64,000 nucleotides of DNA from Saccharum officinarum. Lineage: Eukaryota; Streptophyta; Magnoliopsida; Poales; Poaceae. Under the pieces are notes generated by a model. That model was not told the origin of the DNA. It ran no database searches and was given only the letters and a program-made list of their open reading frames with translations. Both the position numbers and the translations under genes were made by a program. This document shows positions 1-12,118 of this stretch, one piece after another. How positions within the stretch are numbered: position 1 is the stretch's first letter; every line of letters starts with the position of its first letter. The stretch is taken from the NCBI GenBank assembly GCA_020631735.1, contig CM036167.1:2112988-2176987 (forward strand), in the 5' to 3' direction.

Positions 1-1518
1 CTTCCTTAAGCCTAGTGTGAGCAACTTCAAGGTCATCGTGGTCTTCCTTTAGACACTCACGAGAGGCCTCTAGCTCATCAAAGGATTTCCTAAGAGCTTT
101 GAGCTCTTGTTTAATTCCTTTGCACTCCTTACTCTTTTTTAGAGCTACAAGCTCCTCCATCAAGGCATCATTTTCATTGCTCTTGGCAATGAGCTCTTGT
201 TCCAAATTTTGTATTTCTTGGTGGTCCTCTTGTAGCCCTTGCTCATTTGATCTATTATGCCCAATAGATCATCATTGGAGTAGTCCTCATCCTCCTCATC
301 ATCACTCCTACAACCATTACTAGCACAAGAATTATCATCACTATCATCATATTTTACCTTGGTAGGCTTGACCATAAGGCATGTCAATGTAGTGTCGAAG
401 ATGGATGGCTTGTTGGAGAGAGCGATGCTTACAATGGCTCGCCGAGTGGTCCTTTCATCATCACTAGAGCTTGCATCATCATCACTATCGGAGTTGTCAC
501 TATCCCATGTGACCACATAACCACCACCCTTCTTCTTCTTGTTGAATGTGAAGCTCTTCTTTGCTTTCTTCTCCTTCTCTTTCTTATCCTTCTTGTTCTT
601 CTTGAGCTTCAAGTCCCCATTATGAAATCTCTTATCTTCATAGGGGCAATCTGCCACTATGTGATCGGGGCTATTGTAATTGTAGCAAAGGGTCTTTGCC
701 TTCATAATGTCTCTCCTCTTCCTTGCCCCATATCCTTTCTTCTTCATGAACCTTCTCATCTTATGCACTAGGAGGGCCATGGTCTCATCATCGAATGGAT
801 CATCATCATCGCTCTCCACCTTGCTCTTGCCCTTAGAGGATGAAGCCTTAAATGCAATGGGCTTCTCTTGCTTGACCTTGGTCTCCTTCCTCTCTTCTTT
901 CTCATCTTCATCATCATTGTATTAGGCATCGGTCATTATATCTCCAAGCACATCGGTTGGTTTGACCTTGTCCAATCTCTCTCTAAAGATTATTCTTCTC
1001 AAGGTGGTAAACTTCTTGGGTAAGCACATCAAGAACTTGTGTGAGAAGTTCTTATCCTTAACTTTCTCTCTAAGCCCCTTAAGATCATTGACAATGACTT
1101 GGAGCCTATAGAATATCTCCGGGATGAATTCATCATCCTTCATCTTGAAAGTGGAGAACTTGTCCTTGAGCATATATAGTTTGGCACTTTTTACCGTTGA
1201 AGTGCCTTCATATGTTTCTTCAAGCCTTATCCAAAGCTCATTTGCCTTTTCAAGATCTTTGATTTGCTCAAATACTTTGTCATCAATGGCACGGTAGATT
1301 GTGTCAAGTGTCGTGGTGTTGCATTGTTTGTTGATGCGGTCATTAGGAGTAAGATTTTTCTCATCAAGAATGATGTATCCTTCTTTGGTCACATCCCAAA
1401 CCTTCTCATGTATATTGCCTAGGTATTGCTTCATCTTCCTTTTCCAATGATCAAAGGAAGAGACGCCATCAAAGAATGGAGGCTTGCCATTAACATGATT
1501 GAACATAACTTGAGCCAT
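1..1518 (-). pseudogene. Sirevirus gag, interrupted, continues beyond window
   Basis: The reading starts at ATG 1518, just after the PBS. Residues 1-198 form a UBN2/copia-type Gag domain (motifs HWKRKMKQYL, ELWIRLEETYEG, FKMKDDEFIPE). An in-frame TAA at 922-924 breaks it, after which the same frame continues through an acidic linker to a zinc knuckle (CYNYNSPDHIVADC, about 663-704) and a lysine-rich stretch. Near position 245 the frame changes by one base: the downstream coding continues in another frame as a glutamate/lysine-rich coiled coil to the window edge. The change fits loss of one A from a short A run. Gag would form the virus-like particle; this copy cannot do so as it stands. The family assignment is firm from the domain order and PBS. 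Confidence 0.8.
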
Positions 1519-1557
1519 CTTGCACCGAGGTTGTTAAGCCTTGCAAACGGTGACCAC

Positions 1558-1570
1558 GGCTCCGATACCA
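1558..1570 (-). other. Primer binding site of left Sirevirus
   Basis: The minus strand reads TGGTATCGGAGCC directly after the LTR end, with two bases between. This is complementary to the 3' end of initiator tRNA-Met, the usual primer for copia elements. Confidence 0.85.
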
Positions 1571-1572
1571 CT

Positions 1573-2930
1573 TGAAAGGTCTTGATGGCTAGAGGGGGGT
1601 GAATAGCCTTTTAAAATTTTCTACAAAGACAAGCTAAACAAGTTTATCAATATAACAAGTAGCGAGATGCGAGTTTTGCTTAGCCTATGGGGTGTTTGCA
1701 AGCCACCTATCCAATTCACAATTCTAGTATTTGCACTCAACCTCACAAGTCAAACCGAGAAGGAAACTACACCTACAACTAGCAAGCTACACAAAAGAGC
1801 TACTCTAGCAAAGCTAACTAGCTAGCAAAGATAACTAAGAAGGTAATGCGGAGTTGAGTTAGGAGAGTTTCACCGAGGGGCGAAGTATTGAGCCAACCAA
1901 TATGATCAACAATGAATACCAAGACAACCGAACACCGGGATCAATCAATCACAATATGAAAGTGATGACACGAAGATTTATCCCGAGGTTCACGTGCTTG
2001 TCGGCACGCTAGTCCCCGTTGTGTCCCTCTTCACCACGTGGTTCGGTGGCTAATCAGTCTCACACCGAGCCTCTCAAAAGGCGCCATAAGAACCTACCAA
2101 ATGGCAAAAGGTTGTAATGACACGAGCAATTTACTAATGTTGCCTTTGGCGCCTCGCCGAGGTAGGCACAATCACTGGAAGGTGGCCTAGAACAATCACC
2201 AACTCTTGCCAACGCCTCTAAGCTGCTCCAAGCCATCTAGGTGGTGGAACCACCAAAGAAACAAGAATCCCGTAGCAAATCAACCACCAAGTGCCAACTA
2301 GATGTAATCTCACAATGCAAATGCACTTGGATCACTCAATCTCACTTTGAATATGCAAAGAGGCAAGAGAGATGAGTGGGAGGGGAGTTGCTTAGCTCAA
2401 AGTGCTCACAAGTATGTCAAATGTTCAAGAGGGAGAGCCTTGAGCTGGCCAATGAGTATTTATAGACGTACCCCTTCAAATATAGCCGTTAGAAACTTGA
2501 AACGGCCGAAGTCGTGCTGATCAGACGCGCTGGTCAAACTGACCGGACGCGCCGATCGCACAGCACCTACACCGCGAAGCACTGACCGGATGCGCCCCAT
2601 GCAACGACCAGATGCGCGAAGCTCGATTGGACGCGCTGGTCCCGTAACAGACCGGATGCGCTGGTCAAGCCTGAGCAGCGCAAAACAAAACAGCGACCGG
2701 ACGCGCTGTAGAACTGACCGGACGCCACAGTGTCAGCGTTCGGTTGGAGTCTAGTAAGCTCCCTGAACGACCGGACGCGTCCGGTCAACAGTGACCGGAC
2801 GCGCTATGTAACAGAACCGACCAAATTATAAGAGCACAAGTACAAAAACAAGCACCGAAGTGCTCAAATTTTCGAACTTGAGCCCATATAATCCCGGTAG
2901 TCAATCGAAACCACGAAGGATTTCAAACCA
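1573..2930 (-). repeat. Sirevirus LTR (5' LTR of left element), possibly truncated
   Basis: On the minus strand the LTR ends with CTTTCA next to the PBS, after a stretch similar to the ends of the other Sirevirus LTRs (CACCCCCCTCTAG). A TATA motif (TATAAATA on the minus strand, 2457-2464) marks the likely promoter. Repeats of the GACCGGACGCG type fill 2520-2815. The expected LTR start (TGAAAG...) is not seen, so the LTR is probably truncated at its 5' side or diverged. About 1.36 kb compares with 2.4-2.5 kb for the two complete LTRs in this window. Confidence 0.65.
2457..2464 (-). promoter_or_regulatory. TATA box of Sirevirus LTR
   Basis: TATAAATA on the minus strand, in the same place relative to the GC-rich repeat cluster as in the other Sirevirus LTRs (34339, 42097, 50907, 58014). 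Confidence 0.5.
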
Positions 2931-5900
2931 ACTTGCTTACAACCAGGATCACATCATTCAACATACAACATCATACGTTACATTTCACAAGTAGTTCTGA
3001 AATAAGTTTACACACACGGAGTCGCAATTATTACAAACCAAGTTTATAAAAGTAGCGGAAGCAAACACACACCAGTTGTTTAACTACTGCCAGTCTTGTT
3101 GATCAACAACCCACAAAAGCATCAGGAAAGTACATAAAGATGATCACGCCCTAGTGATCTAGTCTTCGTCACCCGCAGGGTGGAGACAATTTTTGCAGAA
3201 GCCTTGGTAGAGCATATCATCTGCAACAGGAGGGAATAAACCCTGAGTACTGGAATGTACTCAGCTAGACTTACCCGTCGAAAACCAGAAATAAGATGAC
3301 ACCAAGGATTATGCAAGGCTTTCACAAGAGGCTAGCTGACATCACATTTTTGCATAAAGGCATAAGTAATTGAGACTCTTATAACCTGTACTAGCAGTTA
3401 TTTTTAGCATTTACCTGTCATCTATCTTAGCACCTGTACTAAACATGCACTTGATTATAATCAAACAATTATCATCATTATATCCAGAGCAGGTATGAAT
3501 TGTGGCAACATTGTATCATTCCCTTAACCACCAGTTCATTTAATGAGATCTACGTTGCCGCTGCTCAAGTCAAGTGCTCACTAACCGGGAGCGACGGCGA
3601 TTCGAATCGAATTCCTATCCAGCTGGAGGGGTATTTCTAACACTCACCGCGCAGGCCCCTGCCAGGGTCGCACAAGCCACCTTTTCATATGATTCAAGAA
3701 TCGCGGGTCCGAATGATGTCGCGACCCCAAGGGCGACACTCTGCCAGGTGATAGGGACTCTAACCCCCCTTGGTCTCACGCCAATGTCCCCAAGCACATC
3801 CTTTCTCTCCTCCAAGAAGCAACCTACCATTCGATTCCCGGCCTGAACCACATTACTCGTCTTCGCAGTCGGAATGGCTTATCCGGCCAACTAAGTGTTA
3901 GACTGCGTTCAACATGACTCAAGGACGTACAGCGAATCGGTCCTTAAACGACTCAGACGGGCATAGCTCCACACCCAAGACGTGAAGTGTCTTGCGGCTG
4001 TACTATCGAACTCCCGCCCGGTCTCAAATTTCATTTTTAAGCATGGTTCCATCCACGATAGCCATAAAGCCACTCGTGACTCCTTCCTACATCTCGCGGA
4101 TGACTGGAAATCACCCGACTTCTACCGTACTAAGCAGGGCTAAGCATTGACACGTGCCTAAACCTAATATAGGATTAAGTACGATATCTGGACAAGGACA
4201 GGTATAATGCAACAAGTGTTTTCATATAACTCCTACAACTTAATGCAATAAACAATTAAAAGTACTCAAGATTAATTTATAAATCAGTAGGTTCAGCATG
4301 CACCGGGGCTTGCCTTTCAGAAAGGTAGAAGGCTGGTGGTCAGGACACTCAGGCAGGTCTTCTGCGGAACTTCTCCGCCGGTTGGTTCCTCTAGCTGCTC
4401 CGGCTGGTCCTGGACTTCCTTCGGAATCACTGGCTCGAACTCGAGGGAGTTATCCCCTCCGGAACACCTATTGCATGAGTGCACAATAAATATCATGGGT
4501 GCATAATGGTGCAACATGCTCGGAATGAAATGCATTTCAGCAATAAAAGTACTCTACTCCAGTCACTTTATCAGTACGTGCAAACCTCTTCTCCGGTGGA
4601 GAAGTACTTACCTAAGCTACTCAACCTAAGATACAGCTGTTCCTCTTCGGTTAAGGCCCTAACACCTAACAACACAAGAGTAATATTACTTAGGTTACCA
4701 CAGTAAGTTATTCTGGACAGCAGCTCAAAGATTCTGACATAACTGAAGATTCCTAACTCCAAAAGATATGATCTAAGACAATCTGGAAAGCTTATGAAAT
4801 GCACCACAAAATGTTTTCAGACCACAACACTTAATTCCAAAGTTTACCTAGTCGAAATTCTAAAGTTCCAGAATCTGCTCTCTCTAAACAGAAAGTAAGG
4901 TGTGCCCACCTAGAATATTTATTTACACCCCTTTCTTAATTTACTTAATTAATTAAGTGGAATTTCAAACATATATGTAAACTGCTCCTAAAATTCTACA
5001 AACATTACAGGAGACTCTCTGACCCAAAAATAGGCTACTGTAAAAATTTGAACTAAATTTATTCACAGGAACTTCCCACACAAAATTCACAAGCCCAAAA
5101 GGCTGATTTTTGTATAAATAACAAAGCATAGGAAAATGTGTCAAACAACAGATTTCCTAATTTTCTTGGACACTCTAGGGTACCAAGACCTTCTCCAAAA
5201 AGTTATATGAACATTGCACATGTAGAAAAATTACACAAATTCATTTAAGTATTTCCTAAAATAATAAGATAGCATTATAACTTGAAAAGTACTTAAGCAC
5301 TACTGCCCAAATTTTTACCAAAGCTAGAGCAAGTATAAATTAGCCTACTCACCAAATTTCATAATTTTTGGAACACTAAAACTCAAGATATGATTTAAAC
5401 AAGTTTGCATGTGAATTAAAACACATTTTAAAGACCTATTTAAATATCCCAGAAACTACACATCACATAACCAAATCATATTTTTCTAAAATACTACACA
5501 TTAAGTAGATCCTAACAAAATTTATCTCAAAATTTTTGGGCAAGTAAAACCCTAGATCTACAATTTCCAAACAACCACTAAAATCTATGACAAAAAGAAA
5601 AAAGAAAACAAAACTGAACCCTAACAGCTACAGTGCCGGGCCGGCTCAGTTCACCAGCGCGGCCCAGCCAGCGCGCGGCCCGATCTGGCTCCGCGCCCGC
5701 GCGGCAACCGACAGGTGGGTCCCCGCGGTCAGTGACGGAGGTCAGGGGAGCGGCGAACCGCGAGCTCCGGCGAGCTCAAGCTCGTCGGAGGGGAGCTCGC
5801 TTGGGAAAACAAACACACCCACGCGTTCCCCGTCATACGGTGCTTCGATTCGTGCAAGCAGGAAGGCTTGGGTTGGAGTGGGAGGGGCTCGCCACCGGGA

Positions 5901-7328
5901 ACGGCGGCCGGTGAGTGTCGGTGACGGTGCCCGCCGCCGGTGAGCCGCACGGTCACAACTAAACTCGGTACGAGCTTTACTGCAGCTAGGCGGAGCGATT
6001 GAGTAGGACGGGAAGATGGAGAGAGGCCCGAACTACCCCGGCCACGGTGAACCTGCATGGCGGAGCTCCGGTGACCTCTCGGGAACGGGCGGAGACGGCA
6101 ATGTGGCTCACCTCGGCTCAATCAAAGCCACCGGTTGGTCGTAGAGGTGTAGGGCGGTAAGGCGGAGGGACGGCGTGATCTGGTGAGCGGTGGTGCGGTG
6201 GGGAGTGCGCGCGAGCTCGCCGGAGTGGGGCGACAATGGCGGCTCGGTTTCTCCGCTTTGAAGCCGAACGAGGGAAGGAGAGGGAATGGAGGCAGCCTCG
6301 ACGCGTCGTGGCGGTCTTGAAGGCGCCGTGGACTGGCCGGTGGGCCAGGACCGGCGTACGGTCGCCACCGCGTGTCCACGCGTCGGCGAGGCCCTGTGGC
6401 CGGTCGGCCACTCCCCCTTCTCTGACGAACTAAAACGAGTCGAACGGTGCCGTTGGTGATCGACTGACAGGCAACTTCGTCGACGATTACTCTCAAACCA
6501 GCTCGTGTTAGTGAAACCTCCAATTAGCAAAGTTGTAGACCTATGTGAGCACTACAAGTTTGTAAAAGGCATCATGAGCTGGTTCAGTTTAGTTGGTGAG
6601 ATATAACCCCAAAGTGAGGCACATGAAACTGAACCGACTTTCAGTTATTTCCCCCGACTGAAACCAAATTTTCAAGACACCATAACTCCTAAACCATTTA
6701 GAACTAGGTGATGGTCATGTTGACAATGTTGTAGAGCTATGTGTGGACAACAACTTTGTCAATTGGCTCAAGGACTGGTTTGGCCTAGTTTGTGAGTTAC
6801 AAGTTGCCAAAGTTAGGTACAGTGAAACGGTTTTCAGCTTCACACTTAGCCAAAATTGCTAAGTCCCAAAACAGCCTCTAATACTGACTTGTGGCCATTT
6901 TTGAGCATGTTATGATCATTTTCATGAGATGGCCATATTAGAACTTTTGTTCCTTATGAAATTCTCTACAACTTTGCTTAAGGGTGCTCCTCCATGCAAG
7001 GTCTCTAAGCTAGACTTTTTAATTGGTCAAACTAGAGCATCCTAGGGCTCAATGGTGGTCAACTACACCTTGGAGGGCATTTTGGTGATTTTGGTCAACA
7101 TGAACCTTGCTCCATGAGTGACCCTAAGTATAACTAAGGTGTTGTGAGATATAATTGGCTACTCTACCCTTTAGTTACACCAACTCCCTAGTGTCACATG
7201 ATGTGAGTCAAACAAAACTTTAAAAACAAGTCACATTTGTTGCAACCACATGAATTAACATGAAATGATGCATGCTTATGCTCATACAATGCAATGCAAT
7301 TATGGAGCTAAACACCTGAGGTGTTACA
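2930..7328 (-). repeat. 3' LTR of Tekay-type gypsy element
   Basis: It starts on the minus strand with TGTAACACCTCAGG right after the polypurine tract. The first roughly 1.2 kb (7328 down to about 6150) are found almost unchanged in plus orientation at 55920-57110, which confirms this as an LTR of a family with several copies. The length of about 4.4 kb is long but within the range of large grass chromovirus LTRs. It includes an AT-rich part (4800-5580) and a GC-rich part (5630-6460). Open frames inside it are low-complexity and have no recognisable domain. Confidence 0.75.
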
Positions 7329-8939
7329 GCCCTCCCCCCTTATAAAAATCTCGTCCCAAGATTTGGAAAGCGTACCATTTTTCATAGAATTCCTTATACC
7401 CATCCCGCAAATAGTCCTCCCGTTCCCATGTAGCGTCACTTTCACTACCCTGATTACTCCACATTACTTTATACCATTTAACCACTTTGCTTCTAGTCAC
7501 TCGTTCCTGAGTATCGATCACTCAGACTGGCTTTTCTTCGTAAGTTAAATCGGATTCTAGCCTGATATCTCCTAAAGGGACTCTTTCCTCAGGAACTCGA
7601 AGACACTTTTTGAGCTGAGATACATGGAAGACGTTGAATATGGCACTCATTTCTGGAGGTAACTGGATTTTGTACGCAACAGCTCCACTCCTGCCTATGA
7701 TTTGGAAAGGACCCACGTATCTTGGCGCAAGTTTCTGCTTAACACCAAAACGTTGGACACTCTTTATTGGAGAAACTTTCAGATACACGAAGTCTCCAAC
7801 TTCAAACTCAAGTGGTTTTCTACGACGATCAGCATAACTTTTCTGTCTAGCTTGGGCTGCAGCCATATGTTTTTGGATGATACGGACTTGTTCCTCAGCT
7901 TCCTCAACAAAAGCAATACCATAAAATCTTCTCTCACCAGATTCTATCCAATTTAGTGGGGTTCTACACCTACGACCGTACAAAGCTTCGAATGGGGCCA
8001 TCTTAATACTCTCTTGGTAACTATTATTGTACGAGAATTCGGCTAGAGGTAACCATTTTTCCCAAGATCCCTTGGATGATATTACACATGCCCGCAACAG
8101 ATCTTCCAAGATTTGGTTAACCCGTTCCGTCTGTCCTGATGTCTGGGGGTGATAAGCAGAGCTTCTCACTAACTTGGTTCCCAGAAGGTGATGCAAGTGC
8201 TCCCAAAAGCGAGCAGTGAACTGGGGACCATGGTCAGATATGATAGTACGAGGTATCCCATGGAGCCGGACTATCTGATTGAAGTACAACTCAGCATAGT
8301 CAGTGGACGATAGTCCACTCTAACTGGAATGAAGTGAGCTGATTTGGTCAAACGATCCACAATTACCCAGATGGAGTTATGATTTTTGACAGTAGGAGGA
8401 AGACCGACAATGAAATCCATACTTATCTCTTCCCATTTCCAACCTGGGATAGAAAGTGGTTGAAGCAACCCAGCTTTCATGTGCACAGCTTTAACTCTAC
8501 AGCAGGTGTCACACCTAGCCACATATGCAGCTATCTCTTTCCGCATCTTGGTCCACCAATAGTATGGCTTCAAATCATAATACATCTTATTGCTACCAGG
8601 ATGGATGGATAACTTGGACGAATGTGCTTCGAACAGGATCTAATCTCTAAGCTCTCGGTCCTTAGGCACAACTAACCTATCCTTGAACCATAGTACACCC
8701 TCTTCATCTACCCTGAACTGTGTAGTTTCTTGCTCTTTCATCTTACGCTTGATGTGGAATATACCAGTGTCAGTCTTTTGGAGCTCAATAATTCTGCTTT
8801 TGAGAGTACAACTGACAGTGATGTTGTACAAGACCGCTGGATGTAGAAGGCGAGATCGATGAAAATCAGTTTCAACTAGGAATGGCAATGAGACTTACGG
8901 CTTAAAGCATCCGCAACCACATTTGCCTGCCAGGATGAT
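7324..8939 (-). pseudogene. Tekay-type integrase with C-terminal chromodomain, broken
   Basis: On the minus strand 8888-8640 and 8585-8271 carry the zinc-binding N-terminus (ending RCDTCCRVK) and the start of the catalytic core with its first aspartate (ISMDFIVGLP). After a one-base frame change near 8310 the core continues at 8289-7522 with the second aspartate (ISDHGPQF) and the glutamate (SGQTERVNQ), so the D-D-E triad is intact. The C-terminal domain runs to EEKPV, where TGA (7522-7524) stops it. The same frame continues with a chromodomain (7521-7324; YKVMWSNQ, ATWEREDYL). The chromodomain should direct integration to certain chromatin marks; here it would be lost unless the stop is read through. 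Confidence 0.85.
7329..7342 (-). other. Polypurine tract of Tekay-type element
   Basis: The minus strand reads AAGGGGGGAGGGC immediately before the LTR start TGTAACACC at 7328. It would prime plus-strand synthesis. Confidence 0.75.
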
Positions 8940-10813
8940 AGTGCACTTGAAGGTTATAATCCTTAATCAACTCGAGCCATCTTCTTTGACGCATATTTAA
9001 CTCGGGTTGGGTGAAGATGTATTTGGTTCTTTTGTGGTCTGTGTAGATATTGCAAACATTGCCCAACAGTAGTGCCGCCAGGCTTTCAAAGCATGAACAA
9101 CTGCGGCGAGTTCTAAGTCATGTGTTGGATAATTCACCTCATGTTTCCGAAGTTGTCGAGAGGTATATGCAATTACTCGGCCTTCCTGCATCAGAACACC
9201 TCCCAAACCTATGCCTGAGGCATCACAATAAACATCAAATGGTTTCTCGATATCCGGTTGTGCCAAAACCGGAGCTGAGGTTAGGAGGGTTCGCAGTTGG
9301 TGAAAAGCCGCATCACACTCAGGAGTCCAGACAAACCTGGTGTCTTTTTGTAGTAACCGAGTCATTGGCTTGGCTATTTTGGAGAAATCCGGGATGAAGC
9401 GACGATAATAGCCAGCCAAACCGAGAAAACTCCGAACCTCGTGAACCGCGATAGGAGCCTTCCAGTTCAGTACTTCTTGTACCTTGGCGGGGTCCACCAT
9501 AATTCCTCCATCGGACAACACATGCCCAAGGAAAGGTACTTCTCGAAGCCAGAATTCGCACTTACTGAACTTTGCATATAGTTGATGTTCACGCAATCTT
9601 GTGAGGACTATACGCAGATGTTCAGCGTGATCTTCCTGATTTACAGAACATATCAGGATGTCATCAATAAATACCACCACAAACTTGTCCAATTCGGGCA
9701 TAAACATTGAATTCATCAAGTACATGAAGTGTGCGGGGGCATTTGTCAATCTGAAAGACATAACAAGATACTCATAAAGACCGTATCTGGTAGAAAAGGC
9801 TGTCTTTGGAACATCTTCCGGGCGGATTTTAATTTGATGGTAGCCAGATCTTAGATCGATCTTGGAGAAAAATTTAGCTTTAGACAACTGATCGAACAAG
9901 ATGTCGATACGTGGTAGAGGGTACTTATTTTTTACAGTGACTGCATTGAGAGGTCTATAATCTACGCACATCCGCAACGACTGATCCTTCTTCTTTACAA
10001 AGATAGCAGGACATCCCCACGGCGACGAACTAGGACGAATCAACCCCTTCTTCAAAAGTTCATTCAATTGCACCTTAAGTTCAGTGAGTTCATTTGGAGG
10101 CATCCTATAGGGTCTCCTAGAGATGGGAGCAGTGCCAGGCAACAACTCGATTTTAAATTCCACATCCCGATCCGGAGGGAGCCCCGACAAATCATCGGGA
10201 AAAACGTCCGGAAACTCATTTACTACTGGAATTTCGGCCAACGCCTTTGCTTGCACAGCATGAACTTCCCCAGACAAATCAACTTTTCTGGGAAGTTGTA
10301 CCAGAAAACCCTTTTGATCTGTAGGATCTCTGAGCATAACTACCCGAGTGGATGTATCAATGAGTACCCCATTCTGACTCATCCAATTCATGCCCAAGAT
10401 AACATCTATGCCTAAGCCCGGCAAAACCACTAAGGCAAGCGAGTACTTTCGCCCTTCTATCTCAAGCTCAAGATTCCACACTACTTTATTTGTGGAAATA
10501 TTCCCACTTGCTGCGCTAATAAATAACCCCCACCTTCAACAGTATGCAATTTGTGTGCAAACTCTGATGCAAACTTAGGACTGATAAAGGAATGCGAAGC
10601 ACCTGAATCAAAAAGTACCACTGCAGGGTGTTGGTCAACTAGGAACTTACCAGCAGTGACAACCTCACCAGATGGGATTTCCTCAATACTGTATATAATG
10701 AGCGTGCCCTTGACGGCCACCTTGGTTGACATTCTTCTCAGAGTATGGATAGTTCCTGGACCAATGGCCTGGCTTATTGCAGTTCCAGCAGGGCATGTTG
10801 CTAGGAGGGACAC
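8940..10813 (-). pseudogene. Tekay-type protease, reverse transcriptase and RNase H
   Basis: The protease (10813-10481) has the active-site motif LFDSGASHSFIS. After a frame change at about 10481 one open frame of 494 codons covers the rest of protease and its linker, then RT with [19 protein letters not shown] and the catalytic FIDDIL, then RNase H with [11 protein letters not shown] and [10 protein letters not shown] second one-base frame change near 9050, at TAC-TGT-TGG, moves the remaining RNase H (IYTDHK) and connection into another frame; it fits loss of one C. No in-frame stop lies inside the RT domain. This is the best preserved part of the element. Confidence 0.85.
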
Positions 10814-11729
10814 TAGAGCTACCTTGGCTCGAATTACTCTTTGGCAGAGCCACTGTATATGCCTTGCGAAACCCAGTCTTCACTGGCGCCTTCTTTTGTG
10901 GAGGACGGAACTTAGCACTTGTGGCAGGAGGGCGAGGAGGAGCCCTCGGGGCAGCTGGAGCTCGAGACTGTGAAGCACCTACCTCAAGTGCCCTCTTGCG
11001 GCTCTTAGAAGCAGCATAGATCGAGTTATTGTTCTCTTGAGTCAGAGCATCACTGATAAATTCATTGAAGGTAGTGCACTTGCTAGTGCCCATAGTCTTC
11101 ATCAGCTTTGGGCCGAGGCCTCTTTTAAAGCTAGCAATTTTCTTGGAATCGGTATCCACAAACTCCGTGGCATACCTTGCCAGGTTGTTGAAGGATTGCA
11201 GATATTCAGTCAAACTTTTATTGCCCTATGACAGCCTCAAATTCTGTGTGTGCTTGATAGCCATAAGACCTGGAGAATATAGTTCCCACGGAATGCGGCC
11301 TTGAACTGGTCCCAAGCAATAGGACATTTGCAGGCAGTGTGGAACGATAGTGGCTCCACCAAATACCCGCTGGACCATGTAGTTGGTGAGAAGCATATTC
11401 AGTTTTTTAGCTCATCAGTCAAGCGAAGCAGACGAAACTTTTGTTCAATAGTATTCAACCACTCATCAGCTTGCAGTGGTTCCTCCGCCTCCTTAAAGAG
11501 CGGGGGCTTAGTATCAAGAAAGTCCTTGAAATCACTGTATTGATTTGGTTCTGGCCCTGGCGCCATGACGAGCCTCCCGGTTGGCAAGCTGGCGCATAGC
11601 ATCTGCCAGCATGCGCTGCCCTTCGACCACGGTCTGCATTAACTCAGCCGGGGTAGGTGGTGGCGGAGGGGGTGGCTGTTCCTCATCCTCATTGCCATGA
11701 CCCCGACGGAGATTGTACGACATCTGCAA
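10683..11729 (-). pseudogene. Tekay-type gag, frameshifted
   Basis: Pieces at 11729-11532, 11602-11399 and 11213-10683 lie in different frames. They give a proline-rich N-terminus (a run of seven prolines), the retrotransposon Gag domain (DEWLNTIEQKF, YLQSFNNLARYATEF) and a basic, alanine/proline-rich tail with a zinc knuckle CWNCNKPGHWSRNY. The last cysteine of the CCHC knuckle is tyrosine here (TGC to TAC), so it should not bind zinc normally. Gag assembles particles and binds RNA; this copy is not functional. Confidence 0.8.
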
Positions 11730-12101
11730 AATGCATAGCCAATGAGCACTGACGATGTGGGAAGTTTGTAGATGAATTATTGTAAATATGTCAAACTGAC
11801 TTCATGAAATAGACTTCTCAAAATAATCATGGCACAATAATTCATCACAACCGCACAATCCATTCAAGCGGATCAAATGGCGCAATCATGCAAGAGGAAT
11901 CCACAACAAGATGTACTTTGATAAAGGCTCACTCACAAGGAGCACAACAGTTACTAAACGTTTACGTTAAAATCTACGTGATTTTTGATCTTTCGTCCGG
12001 TACTTGGATTCGATTTCAAAGTTTTTAGTTGACTGAGAAAGCTACTTCAAACTGACCATAAAGAGATTTCTCAATGGTAGAGCTCCATGGTGGATCATGA
12101 C

Positions 12102-12118
12102 GAGCCACCTCGATACCA
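12102..12118 (-). other. Primer binding site of Tekay-type element (probable)
   Basis: The minus strand reads TGGTATCGAGGTGGCTC about 370 bases upstream of the gag start. The first seven bases match the initiator tRNA-Met complement used by chromoviruses. The preceding bases do not end in a clear CA, so the LTR edge is not secure. Confidence 0.5.

Larger units (their letters stand above)
1..2930 (-). mobile_element. Sirevirus-type Ty1/copia element, 5' part only (gag and 5' LTR)
   Basis: Read on the minus strand the order is LTR (about 2930 to 1573), primer binding site (1570-1558), then gag running off the left edge of the window. The PBS complements initiator methionine tRNA, as in copia elements. 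The LTR holds the same CpG-rich motif cluster (around 2520-2815) as the other Sirevirus LTRs here, but many copies have CG changed to TG or CA, so this copy is older than the one at 32932. The right border lies against the 3' LTR of a gypsy element and I can only place it to within about 100 bases. No pol is visible because it would lie left of the window. Confidence 0.8.
2930..12118 (-). mobile_element. Ty3/gypsy chromovirus, Tekay/Del type, degenerate
   Basis: The minus-strand order is PBS (12118-12102), gag (11729-10683), protease, RT, RNase H, integrase, chromodomain (to 7324), polypurine tract and 3' LTR starting TGTAACACC at 7328. A chromodomain fused to the integrase C-terminus together with the PR-RT-RH-IN order identifies a chromovirus. 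The RT/RH block (8997-10481) is one open frame of 494 codons, so decay is moderate, but at least five frame changes and a TGA prevent expression of the whole polyprotein. The left border against the Sirevirus LTR is approximate. A 5' LTR matching the 3' LTR was not found next to the PBS. Confidence 0.85.

Noticed and set aside
1558..1570. tRNA-like sequence TGGTATCGGAGCC here and at 35424
   Set aside because: These are primer binding sites complementary to the tRNA 3' end; no tRNA cloverleaf surrounds them.
3574..6530. Open frames on both strands within the Tekay LTR
   Set aside because: They lie inside an LTR, several are mirrored in the second LTR copy at 56728-57110 with frame changes, and none has a domain.
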